This document shows positions 35,424 to 42,556 of a stretch of 64,000 nt of DNA, piece after piece. This DNA comes from JBEKUY01 sp049514555 (GTDB lineage: Bacteria > Acidobacteriota > Terriglobia > Acidiferrales > UBA7541). The position numbers and the translations under genes were made by a program. Under the pieces are notes generated by a model, which did not search any database, was not told the DNA's origin, and saw only the letters and a list, made by a program, of their open reading frames with translations. Position 1 is the stretch's first letter. Each line of letters starts with the position of its first letter. The stretch is from contig JBEKUY010000005.1 of assembly GCA_049514555.1 (NCBI GenBank), positions 62,001 to 126,000 of the forward strand, written 5' to 3'.

Positions 35424-36515
35424 ATGACACTGCCTGCCTACCACATCGAGCGGATCAAGGAACTGGGCTACACCGACGCCGAGGCTCGCTTTCTCTACCT
35501 AGTAGCTGTCCACTCCGGCTACTTCACTCTGGGGCAGTTCAGGGCGTTCACCGGGACTGGGTATGGAAAGCGTCCCACTTCCTTCGCGCGAAAACTCCTC
35601 ACGAGAGGTCACGCCGCCGTTCGGGACTATATGCGAAGGGGCTCCGTCTTTCATCTCTTCTCCAGAACTGTCTACGGCCAGATCGGAAAGGACAACCTTC
35701 GCAACCGCAAGCAACACTCCTTCGATTTCATGCGCACTCGCTTGGTCCTTCTGGACTTCGTCCTGGCGAACCAGGAGTTCGACTACCTGGAAACCGAGGA
35801 GGACAAGGTCAGCTTCTTCTGCGAGAAACTGGGGGTCCCCAAGGAGTTCCTTCCAGCTAAGATCTACGAAGGTCGCCCGGGCAGCCCGCCGACCATCCGC
35901 TATTTCGTGGACAAGTTCCCGCTCTTTCTCGCCCCGCCTTTTCCCGGGGTCGCTCCTGTGGTCACCCTGAGCTTTGTGGATTCGGGGGCTGAAAACCCGG
36001 CGAGTTTCCCAACTCATTTGGCGGCCTATCAGGGGCTGTTCCGGCAACTGAAGACTTTCCGGTTCCTTTATATCGCTCCGAAAGACGCATACTTTCCGCG
36101 GGCGGAGGAACGCTTCCGGACGCTCGTCAGGAGGCCACTCGAATCCGACGTTTCGAGCGAGGTCCTCAACTACTTCGAGATTCGTCGAAAGTGGGAGAAC
36201 CACGAGTACGTCGTCCCTATCACGGCCGACCTGGTGTTTCTGAACGAGGCCCGTCGCCGCTTCAACGGGGAACGCTTCGATGGCCTGTATCGGGCCTGGA
36301 GCGCTGGTGAATTAAACGAGGACGGCCTGCGGGTTGACTTGGCTCCACTCACGCCCGACCACACAGTTTTCTTCGGCACCTATCTCGTGAGGAATCACCG
36401 TTCTCCACTCGGTGTGGTCTCTCGGCAAGGTGACGGGTGCATGAAAGACGCACGTCACCCTGTCCGTAACCCTTCGCGGCACCCTGCCGGTGACGCGAAC
36501 TCGTTAGGAGCATAG
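35424..36515 (+). CDS. Conserved mobile-element protein with N-terminal winged-helix-like region
   Basis: 363 residues, soluble. The N-terminus (RIKELGYTDAEARFLYLVAV-HSGYFTLGQF...KRPTSFARKLLTRGHA) looks like a winged helix. The rest contains Tyr/Phe-rich strands (DFMRTRLVLLDFVLANQEFDYLETEEDKVSFFCE; LKTFRFLYIAPKDAYFPRAEERF) with no catalytic motif I know. From memory, similar proteins recur beside integrases in Acidobacteriota, function unknown. Iteron-like repeats upstream and flanking RHH genes would suit a replication or maintenance protein, but this is inference. The last 30 residues are Arg/His-rich and may be a drifted end. Confidence 0.65.
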   Translation: MTLPAYHIERIKELGYTDAEARFLYLVAVHSGYFTLGQFRAFTGTGYGKRPTSFARKLLTRGHAAVRDYMRRGSVFHLFSRTVYGQIGKDNLRNRKQHSFDFMRTRLVLLDFVLANQEFDYLETEEDKVSFFCEKLGVPKEFLPAKIYEGRPGSPPTIRYFVDKFPLFLAPPFPGVAPVVTLSFVDSGAENPASFPTHLAAYQGLFRQLKTFRFLYIAPKDAYFPRAEERFRTLVRRPLESDVSSEVLNYFEIRRKWENHEYVVPITADLVFLNEARRRFNGERFDGLYRAWSAGELNEDGLRVDLAPLTPDHTVFFGTYLVRNHRSPLGVVSRQGDGCMKDARHPVRNPSRHPAGDANSLGA

Positions 36516-36546
36516 AGGTTGCGCATGGCGCGACGATCAATTTGGA

Positions 36547-36664
36547 CGCGGGCAAAACACCGGGTTGGGCTGGAGCGACCCCCTTTCTTTGCCCATACCC
36601 GTGGCCAACGTAATTCGGGGGTCGCTCCAGCCCCTCGCAACTTGCTCGCCGTGCTTTGCCCGCG
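36547..36664. repeat. Long palindromic element, copy 2
   Basis: GGGCTGGAGCGACCCCC (36567-36583) pairs perfectly with GGGGGTCGCTCCAGCCC (36617-36633), 17 bp around a 33-nt loop. The outer arms CGCGGGCAAA (36547-36556) and TTTGCCCGCG (36655-36664) also pair perfectly. It lies 72 bp upstream of RHH copy 2. It differs from copy 1 at two stem positions, both compensated on the other arm. Confidence 0.88.
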
Positions 36665-36736
36665 CGCAGCAGGAGGACCAAAAAATCTGTAATCCGGGCT
36701 GTACTACATCTCGAATGAAGAAAGGAGGAGAAAGGC

Positions 36737-36988
36737 TCGGCGCCTCTGAGAGCGCTGTCGAGGCGGGCAAAGACCACGACTCTAGAGGTCCACCTGGAGG
36801 GAGAGGTCAGACACAACCTGGACAGGTACGCCGAGTTCATTGGCGCAAGTCCGTCCTACGTCATCAGCGAGGCCCTCGAATTCCTGTTTCGAAAGGATGG
36901 GGAGTTCAAGCGCTGGCGAGACCAGTACACCAACAATCACAACCAGGAACAAATCCAAGGAGACGCTCTTACGAAGACCGTGCAGTGA
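36737..36988 (+). CDS. Ribbon-helix-helix protein (copy 2), start codon doubtful
   Basis: The frame reads AKTTTLEVHLEGEVRHNLDR, then YAEFIGASPSYVISEALEFL and FRKDGEFKRWRDQYTNNHNQ, about 60% identical to copy 1 at 34170 along its whole length. The DNA aligns codon by codon to the start, but the TTG start of copy 1 is TCG here (36737-36739) and no ATG, GTG or TTG lies in frame before the ribbon strand. A CTG at 36746 with GGAGGAG upstream could serve. It is either weakly translated or silenced. Its stop lies 2 bp before the excisionase ATG. Confidence 0.6.
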   Translation, partial: SAPLRALSRRAKTTTLEVHLEGEVRHNLDRYAEFIGASPSYVISEALEFLFRKDGEFKRWRDQYTNNHNQEQIQGDALTKTVQ

Positions 36989-36990
36989 AC

Positions 36991-37446
36991 ATGAAGCCCC
37001 GTCCAACCCAATTCGGTACGCGCGAGATTACAGCGTCGTCACGACAGCATGCCCCGCGCCCTGCATTGAACGCTTCGGTTCAGGAGTTTGATCCATTGTC
37101 TACTACGGAGCAGCCGGGCAAGAGCACATATGAACTGGTACCTCCAATCAACCAAACATTCGAGTTATCACTCACAGAACCAGATCAGGGGACCACAGGG
37201 GGAGAAGAGAGGGGGACTATTACATCAGGGGCCCTTGGGGATGGCAAACGGCCAACTATCGAACGCCCTTTGACATGCGGCGAAGCAGCGGCCTTCGTGA
37301 GAGTTCACCCGAAGACCGTCAAGCGCATGGCACGGAGTGGCGAACTTCCCGGTCATTTTCGCTTTGGTCGCTGGTTCTTCTATGTATCCGAGCTGGACTG
37401 CTGGATGCGAACAGAGTTACATTCGTCGCGTCACTCGTGCCGCTAG
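36991..37446 (+). CDS. Excisionase-like helix-turn-helix protein
   Basis: 151 residues. The first 90 are Pro/Thr/Glu-rich and probably disordered. Residues about 93-142 form an HTH_17/MerR-like excisionase domain: LTCGEAAAFVRVHPKTVKRM then ARSGELPGHFRFGRWFFYVSELDCWM. It lies 22 bp before the integrase and 2 bp after RHH copy 2. It probably directs the integrase toward excision by bending DNA at arm sites near the ends. The long N-terminal extension is unusual for an excisionase. Confidence 0.78.
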   Translation: MKPRPTQFGTREITASSRQHAPRPALNASVQEFDPLSTTEQPGKSTYELVPPINQTFELSLTEPDQGTTGGEERGTITSGALGDGKRPTIERPLTCGEAAAFVRVHPKTVKRMARSGELPGHFRFGRWFFYVSELDCWMRTELHSSRHSCR

Positions 37447-37468
37447 AACCGTCTAAGGAGAGATCTTC

Positions 37469-38614
37469 ATGTTCAAGCGAGCACGATATCAGTTCGGCTA
37501 TTTGCGTCGAAGACCTCGCAAGAGGAAGCCTGATGTCTGGGTTTGGGAGCGAAATACTAGCGGCCCGGATGGACGGCGCAAGAGGGAAACAGTGATTGTC
37601 GGAACCGTCGAGCTATACCCCACCAAAGCCCAGGCATGGCGAGCGGCGGAGGCGTTCCGCCTAGCGGTGAGCTCCGAAAAACAGAACGAGAATGTTTTGT
37701 TTGGGGCGTTAGTAGACCGTTACGTGCGCGAAAAACTGCCGAGGCGCCATTCCACCGCGAGCAAGTATCGCTCGTGGATCACTCATCATGTGAAGCCGAA
37801 GTGGGAAGGCATTCCGATAAGAAAAGTGAAACCCCTGCTTGTCGAGGAATGGCTCATGAGCCTCGATCTTGCACCGAAGAGCAAGGGACACGTGCGCAGC
37901 ATCATGCATATTCTGTTCAACTGGGCGATGAAATGGGAATTCATCGATATCGAGAGAATGAATCCCATGAGTCTCGTCCGTGTAGAAGGTTCTTCGAAGC
38001 GCCTCAGACAACCCAGGATTCTGTCTGTCAAAGAATTCCGGGCGCTGCTTGACCAACTTCAAGAACCCATCCGAACGATGTGCATCGTGGCGGCGTGCCT
38101 CGGCCTCAGGGCGAGCGAACTCGTGGGTCTGCAGTGGGGCGATTTCGATTGGAAAACTCTTGAAGTCCATATCCAACGAGGAGTGGTCATCGGACGCGTG
38201 GATGAAGTCAAGACGACGAGCTCAAACAGGAGACTGCCAGTGCACCCGAATTTGGCGGACCTACTGCTTGAGTACAAAGCCGAGACGGCCCCACGAGCAG
38301 GGAATTGCGATTGGTTGTTCCCAAGCCCCTATGGGACCGGGCGTCCACGATGGCCGTGGACGATTCAGCGCGATCACTTGCTCCCTGCCGGAATACGTGC
38401 CGGACTTGGTCCCCTCGGCTGGCATAGTTTTCGGCATTCGTACTCCACGTTGCTGCGTTCGTTACAAGTGGACTTGAAGGTTCAGCAAGAACTTCTGCGG
38501 CATTCGGACATTCGCACAACAATGAATATCTACACGCAAGCGGTGCCCGATGCTATGCGGGAGGCCAACAGTCGAGTCGTCGAAATGGTTCTTCCGAAGA
38601 GAAAAGTGGGGTGA
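37469..38614 (+). CDS. int: Tyrosine recombinase (phage-type integrase)
   Basis: 381 residues. There is an N-terminal arm-binding region (about 1-75), a SAM-like core-binding domain (YVREKLPRRHSTASKYRSWI...), and a catalytic domain with Arg in LGLRASELVGLQW, Lys in VKTTSSNRRLPV, HxxR in WHSFRHSY, His in LLRHSDIRTT and the nucleophile Tyr in MNIYTQ. All six catalytic positions are present, so it should be active. It is transcribed toward attR, whose core starts 110 bp after the stop. It is the likely catalyst of insertion into the tRNA-Sec 3' end. Confidence 0.95.
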   Translation: MFKRARYQFGYLRRRPRKRKPDVWVWERNTSGPDGRRKRETVIVGTVELYPTKAQAWRAAEAFRLAVSSEKQNENVLFGALVDRYVREKLPRRHSTASKYRSWITHHVKPKWEGIPIRKVKPLLVEEWLMSLDLAPKSKGHVRSIMHILFNWAMKWEFIDIERMNPMSLVRVEGSSKRLRQPRILSVKEFRALLDQLQEPIRTMCIVAACLGLRASELVGLQWGDFDWKTLEVHIQRGVVIGRVDEVKTTSSNRRLPVHPNLADLLLEYKAETAPRAGNCDWLFPSPYGTGRPRWPWTIQRDHLLPAGIRAGLGPLGWHSFRHSYSTLLRSLQVDLKVQQELLRHSDIRTTMNIYTQAVPDAMREANSRVVEMVLPKRKVG

Positions 38615-38622
38615 CAAAACGA

Positions 38623-38640
38623 GGCGGCAAAAAGGCGGCA
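38623..38640 (+). repeat. Possible arm-type recombinase site, right
   Basis: GGCGGCAAAAAGGCGGCA, the counterpart of 21899-21915 with one extra A, just after the integrase stop and 84 bp before the attR core. Confidence 0.5.
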
Positions 38641-38698
38641 ATAGCAGTGCCGAGGGATGCTAAGTCCTTCCGATTCCGTCCAAGGCCTTCCTCGTAAG

Positions 38699-38722
38699 TA
38701 CTTGGAGAATCAGCTCCAAGTA
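38699..38722. repeat. Inverted repeat beside attR
   Basis: TACTTGGAG (38699-38707) and CTCCAAGTA (38714-38722), perfect 9-bp arms with a 6-nt loop, two bases before the attR core. There is no T run, so a recombinase-binding or stem role is more likely than termination. Confidence 0.55.
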
Positions 38723-38724
38723 AT

Positions 38725-38748
38725 TTCGACTCCCACACGCTTCCGCCA
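38725..38748 (+). repeat. attR: second 24-bp core
   Basis: Exact copy of 21839-21862 (end of tRNA-Sec) without any tRNA body before it. It marks the right end of the island; chromosomal genes resume after it. Confidence 0.92.
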
Positions 38749-38802
38749 GGTCCGCCTTGCGGGCGTGCTGGTGTGACTCAGGGGAACAAGCGCGGCGCGG
38801 GC

Positions 38803-40491
38803 TCACTGCAGGGCGGAGGCGTAGACCACGTTGCGCGCGCCACGCAAGTCTCTGCCGTACGAGATAACCACCGTCACCCTGCCCAGGACGCGCACCTTGC
38901 ACTGCGCGCCGGTGTCCCAGAGCCAGCGTTGGGAGCCGAAGAGGCCGGAAGGATCGGCAATCGCGCCGGTATCGAGGAAAGGGCCTAGCTTGATGGTGAA
39001 AAAGGGGCCCCGGTAGACGTTCTTGTCCATTTCCCAATTCAGCAGGACGTAACGGCGACCAAGAGGCGCGCGGCCTTTGCGTCCGTCCGTCGTACCCGCG
39101 TGGCCGCGGAGCCAGAGATCGTTGTCGCGTTCCACGCCGAGTTGAAAAAATTCGTCGAAGGGGACCGTGCCAACGGTGTTTGCAGCGCGGAGCTGGGCAT
39201 TCATCTCGTAGTCGTCGTCTTTTGCCTGCGGCAGCCATCGCGAGCGTAGAGATCCCTTCACTGTGGTGAAGGCGCCGAGGCCGGCGGCAAATTCGCGGCC
39301 GACCTGCACTTCACCGGAGGAAAGCACCGTGAACCGCCGCTCCGGGATACGGAGAAGATCGCGATCCACGCGCGCCCAGGATTTGAAAGAGGCGCCATTG
39401 GAAAAGAAACGGAGAGCCTGGGAAGAGGTGACGCTTGCGAGATTGCGGAATGTGCGATCGGAGACTTCGATTCCGCCGCTCCAAGCCCACCGGCCGTTCA
39501 CCACGGAACGCAATTCCGCTCCCGCAGCCAGCTTTCGAAGGTTCAGGTTGGTCAGAAGCCCGCCGGAGGCGAATAACGTTTCGGTGAGGTTCCAGTTCTC
39601 ATTCCTGGCGTCAAAATAAACGCGCAGGCGCAGTGCTGGATTGTGGCGCAAGGGTGACGAGAACGAAACCCAGAAGCGCCGCTTCTGATCGTCCCAGCGG
39701 GCGAGCGAGAGGACGTTCGTCCCGGTGCCGCGAAGATTGTAGAATTCCGGATAAATGGTCTCGTAAGGCAAGCCGCGAAGAAGTGAAATGCTGCCGATGA
39801 GGATACCGTCGTTCCACCCTGCCAGCTCCGGCGCGCGGACGACGGCGTCGTAGCCGCCCTTCTCTTGTGGGGTGAGTTCGATACGATTTCCCGTGAAGAC
39901 ATTCAGATTGGCGAGGCGCGCCTGCGTCGTCAATAGGGCGCTGCGCTGCAGCACCGCGGGTACATTGAAGGCGAGCACACGGTCTTGGAGCGCCGGGCTG
40001 AGTGGGGATGGAGGACTGAACGAAACGCTCGCGAGCCGGGGCTGGCCGATCGGATTCCAATACTTCAGGGCAGCTTCGAGATTGCCCTCCAGAAAGTAGA
40101 GCGTGGCCAGGAAGTCGTGCGCGTAGGCATCTTCCGGGTCGAGGCGCAGCGCGGCATGCAAGTTCCTCTTGGCTGCGGCGAAATCTTTCTGCTTGTAATC
40201 CACGCCGGCGAGTTCGAGGAGGAAACGCTTGTCGCGAGGCGTTTTCCGAAGGCCGGAAGCGAAAGACTCGCGGGCCTCGGGCCACCGCTGCAGCCGCGCC
40301 AAAGCCATTCCGGCGATGTAATCGAGCTCGGCGGGCTGGTCCGGTGAACCGCGGGCGATGCGCGCGGCTTCCTCCCAGTGACCTTCGTCGTAAAGTTTCT
40401 TGGCCGTTGTGATCTGGTCGGATTCGGAGGAATCGGCGCGCGCCATCGCCGGCAGGGTCAGCAGCGCGAAAACGAGACATCGGCAAATCAC
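38803..40491 (-). CDS. TPR protein with C-terminal outer-membrane beta-barrel-like region
   Basis: 562 residues from a GTG at 40491. Signal peptide (VFALLTLPAMARA-D). TPR-like repeats lie at about residues 25-140 (KLYDEGHWEEAARIARGSPD; AKRNLHAALRLDPEDAYAHD; FLATLYFLEGNLEAALKYWN). From about 160 alternating aromatic/polar strands suggest a barrel, with a surface-antigen-like end (GPFFTIKLGPFLDTGAIADP...DTGAQCKVRVLGRVTVVISYGRDL). The start overlaps the peptidase stop in a GTGA junction. It is probably an outer-membrane component working with the two upstream secreted proteins. Confidence 0.75.
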   Translation of the reverse strand: MICRCLVFALLTLPAMARADSSESDQITTAKKLYDEGHWEEAARIARGSPDQPAELDYIAGMALARLQRWPEARESFASGLRKTPRDKRFLLELAGVDYKQKDFAAAKRNLHAALRLDPEDAYAHDFLATLYFLEGNLEAALKYWNPIGQPRLASVSFSPPSPLSPALQDRVLAFNVPAVLQRSALLTTQARLANLNVFTGNRIELTPQEKGGYDAVVRAPELAGWNDGILIGSISLLRGLPYETIYPEFYNLRGTGTNVLSLARWDDQKRRFWVSFSSPLRHNPALRLRVYFDARNENWNLTETLFASGGLLTNLNLRKLAAGAELRSVVNGRWAWSGGIEVSDRTFRNLASVTSSQALRFFSNGASFKSWARVDRDLLRIPERRFTVLSSGEVQVGREFAAGLGAFTTVKGSLRSRWLPQAKDDDYEMNAQLRAANTVGTVPFDEFFQLGVERDNDLWLRGHAGTTDGRKGRAPLGRRYVLLNWEMDKNVYRGPFFTIKLGPFLDTGAIADPSGLFGSQRWLWDTGAQCKVRVLGRVTVVISYGRDLRGARNVVYASALQ

Positions 40492-41045
40492 TTGTTCTGC
40501 CGCGGGACCGCGAGCAGCGTCCAATTCCCGGCCGCCCGCCACTGTTTCTCGAATTCGGGCCGTTCAACGCGCAAGAGTTTCCCGCGTGCAGGATCGTTCA
40601 CGAACACCGCGTCGCGATCCCAGTCGAGTCCGACAATGACCACATAGTGGAGCGGCGCACCGCCGGAGCGCGGCTTCAGCGCTGCGATGAGGGGGCGGCC
40701 AAGGGACAGGTGATGCCGCAAATCGGCCCACTCCCCGCGGAAGGCATAGGCTTGCATTCCTGCGTTGTCCAGATAGCGCGCCATAGCCGAGGCGAAGATG
40801 CCCTTGGCTTTCGCTGAGTACAGAGCCCGCTGGATCGCGGGGGGCTCGCTCTTGTCCGGCGGCACCTGAACGTCATGCGCGCTCCAGTAGCGCAGCACCA
40901 TGGCGATCGACGCCGCGCCGCAACCATTCTCCGGCTGCTTCACGAACGGCACGTCGAGCCAGACACCGGCCGCGCCGTTGTCAGCCGCTGCGATGGCCGG
41001 CGCCGAAAGACAGACCATCAACACACTGACGAGCGGTGAGCGCAT
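40488..41045 (-). CDS. Secreted C39-like cysteine peptidase (PA2778-like)
   Basis: 185 residues with a signal peptide (SPLVSVLMVCLSAPAIAAA). The papain-like C39 fold is visible: DVPFVKQPENGCGAASIAMVLRYW with the catalytic Cys and oxyanion Gln, HYVVIVGLDWDRDAVFVNDP with the catalytic His and Asp. In the PA2778/PA2779 pair of pseudomonads a C39-like protein lies next to a small membrane-anchored protein, as here. It acts in the periplasm; its substrate is unknown. It is translationally coupled to the downstream TPR/barrel gene. Confidence 0.82.
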   Translation of the reverse strand: MRSPLVSVLMVCLSAPAIAAADNGAAGVWLDVPFVKQPENGCGAASIAMVLRYWSAHDVQVPPDKSEPPAIQRALYSAKAKGIFASAMARYLDNAGMQAYAFRGEWADLRHHLSLGRPLIAALKPRSGGAPLHYVVIVGLDWDRDAVFVNDPARGKLLRVERPEFEKQWRAAGNWTLLAVPRQNK

Positions 41046-41070
41046 GGTGCTCGATCCTGGGCGCAGGGCT

Positions 41071-41475
41071 TCAGCGAAGCGCTACCACGATGATGATGAT
41101 CGCGACAGCGAGCAACAGGATGAGCACCAAGTCCCGATTGGGAAGATGTCCGCCGGCAAAATCATTGTTGACCTGGCGCGATCGCTCCGCCAGCTTAGCC
41201 AGGTCTTCATCGCTCAATTGGCCGATGGCTCGGTCCACCTGTTGGTAATCAACATGAGCGGATTTCAGTTCGCTCCGGGCCGCTTCGGAGGACAAAGCCT
41301 TCCGGATTTCGGCTTCGTTGGCTTGGCGTGTTTCGGCCGGCTTCAGTGTGTCGTTGCGGAGTTCCTGGGTTGTAACAACGTGGTCCTGCTGTTGCGCGCG
41401 CAGAGCAGTCGCGGTAGCGGCAAAGAACGCGACGATGACGAGCGCACGCAAACACATCGTCATACGAGGCAGCAT
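41071..41475 (-). CDS. PA2779-family-like small membrane-anchored protein
   Basis: 134 residues. Signal peptide (LRALVIVAFFAATATALRA-Q), a charged helical middle (NEAEIRKALSSEAARSELKS; VDYQQVDRAIGQLSDEDLAK; LAERSRQVNNDFAGG) and a C-terminal membrane helix (DLVLILLLAVAIIIIVVAL). This architecture is that of the PA2779 family. The start at 41475 is fixed by AAAGGAGAATCT before the ATG. It is the first gene of the three-gene operon with the C39-like peptidase and TPR/barrel protein. Function unknown. Confidence 0.75.
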   Translation of the reverse strand: MLPRMTMCLRALVIVAFFAATATALRAQQQDHVVTTQELRNDTLKPAETRQANEAEIRKALSSEAARSELKSAHVDYQQVDRAIGQLSDEDLAKLAERSRQVNNDFAGGHLPNRDLVLILLLAVAIIIIVVALR

Positions 41476-41574
41476 AGATTCTCCTTTGGCTGGGCAGCTC
41501 GACCAGTGTACGGGTTCATGCTTGCATTGACAAGATTCGCGCCGCGTGGGTCTCTCAGGCGAACCGCCGGTCAT

Positions 41575-42555
41575 TTACGTCACGCGCAGCAGTTCGTTCA
41601 GCCTGGCGATGATTTCGAAGGCGTCGGCGACATAGAGGACGTCGGTCTTGCCGCGCGCCCAGCCGCAATTGGGGTCGAGATTGACGGCGCGCCGCTCCTG
41701 GATGAAGCGCCAGCCCACGACGTGCGGTTCCTCTCCGTGGCAGCAGGTGGCCAGGCCCTTGGGATGCCGCGGGGTCGCGCCCGTCTGGCCGACCTGGTTC
41801 AGATGGGATAGGAAGGGAAGCACGGACTGGCCCTCGCCGCTCAAGTCCACGAGTGACTTGCTGCTGCCGAGAGAGGCGCGCGTGGCGGCCAGGAAGCCGA
41901 GGATCAACTTGCCTGCCTCGGCGACGTGCGTCTGACCGTCCTTCTGTTTTTTAGTCCAGCCGGCGCCGGCGACGAGCAGCAAATCGGCGTCAGGACGAAT
42001 GGTCTGTTGCTCGGTCTTGGGCGTGGCGAAGCCGCTGACGCGGGTGCGCAGAGGCGGCAGGCTCACGCTGACGCGCTGGACGGCCGCCTCGCCATCGCGC
42101 GGCTCGTAAGGCAGGCCGGCGTCGAGCAGCAGGAACCACGGCCGCTCGGCGCGCGTGAGCACGGCTTCGATGCGCTGGCGATAGAACCAGCGCGTGGCGC
42201 GGCCGCCCTCAAGAGCCATCACGTGCGAGTCCACGCGGCCATTCAGCCGCTGTGCCACTCCCGGCAGGGCGCGTGTCCAGCGGGAAGTGCCCGGAGCCAG
42301 CACCAGGGTCGCGCCGGCAGCGCGGCAGAGTGCCTCGGCCGCGGCGGCGTCGGTTGCGTAACGTGGTTGAGTGAATTCGGGTCCTTCGACGGCGCATAGG
42401 GTGGCCACGCCGCGCAGTGGCTGCACCTTTTCACCGACCAGCCCGACGGCCAGTTTGTCTCCCAACGAGCGGGCGGTCTGAATAACATCCAGCGCGGCCT
42501 CGTTCAACGTTCCGTCCGCTTCCGTATGCGCCAGAACTAGAATCACGTCGCTCAT
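41575..42555 (-). CDS. etfA: Electron transfer flavoprotein alpha subunit
   Basis: 326 residues from the ATG at 42555. The N-terminal domain begins MSDVILVLAHTEADGTLNEA. The C-terminal FAD domain is more divergent than usual: DADLLLVAGAGWTKK, then GQTGATPRHPKGLATCCHGE aligned with the usual GQTGKxVxPxLYIAxGISG stretch, and the end NCGWARGKTDVLYVADAFEIIARL. With EtfB it accepts electrons from the acyl-CoA dehydrogenase of the same operon and passes them to the FixC-like protein. The longer upstream frame is not coding. One base separates it from etfB. Confidence 0.82.
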   Translation of the reverse strand: MSDVILVLAHTEADGTLNEAALDVIQTARSLGDKLAVGLVGEKVQPLRGVATLCAVEGPEFTQPRYATDAAAAEALCRAAGATLVLAPGTSRWTRALPGVAQRLNGRVDSHVMALEGGRATRWFYRQRIEAVLTRAERPWFLLLDAGLPYEPRDGEAAVQRVSVSLPPLRTRVSGFATPKTEQQTIRPDADLLLVAGAGWTKKQKDGQTHVAEAGKLILGFLAATRASLGSSKSLVDLSGEGQSVLPFLSHLNQVGQTGATPRHPKGLATCCHGEEPHVVGWRFIQERRAVNLDPNCGWARGKTDVLYVADAFEIIARLNELLRVT

Positions 42556-42556
42556 T

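Larger units (their letters stand above)
21839..38748 (+). mobile_element. Integrative element of about 16.9 kb inserted in tRNA-Sec
   Basis: Bounded by an exact 24-nt direct repeat: the 3' end of tRNA-Sec (21839-21862) and a second copy at 38725-38748. A tyrosine-recombinase gene points at the right copy, preceded by an excisionase-like HTH gene and ribbon-helix-helix genes. The left tRNA is intact, as expected when the element restores the 3' end. Much of the interior (for example 22-25 kb) looks poorer in G+C than the flanks. Cargo: hybrid kinases, an XRE regulator, a protease and secreted proteins. No relaxase, type IV secretion or phage structural gene is visible, so it may be a non-self-transmissible element or a decayed one. 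Confidence 0.9.
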
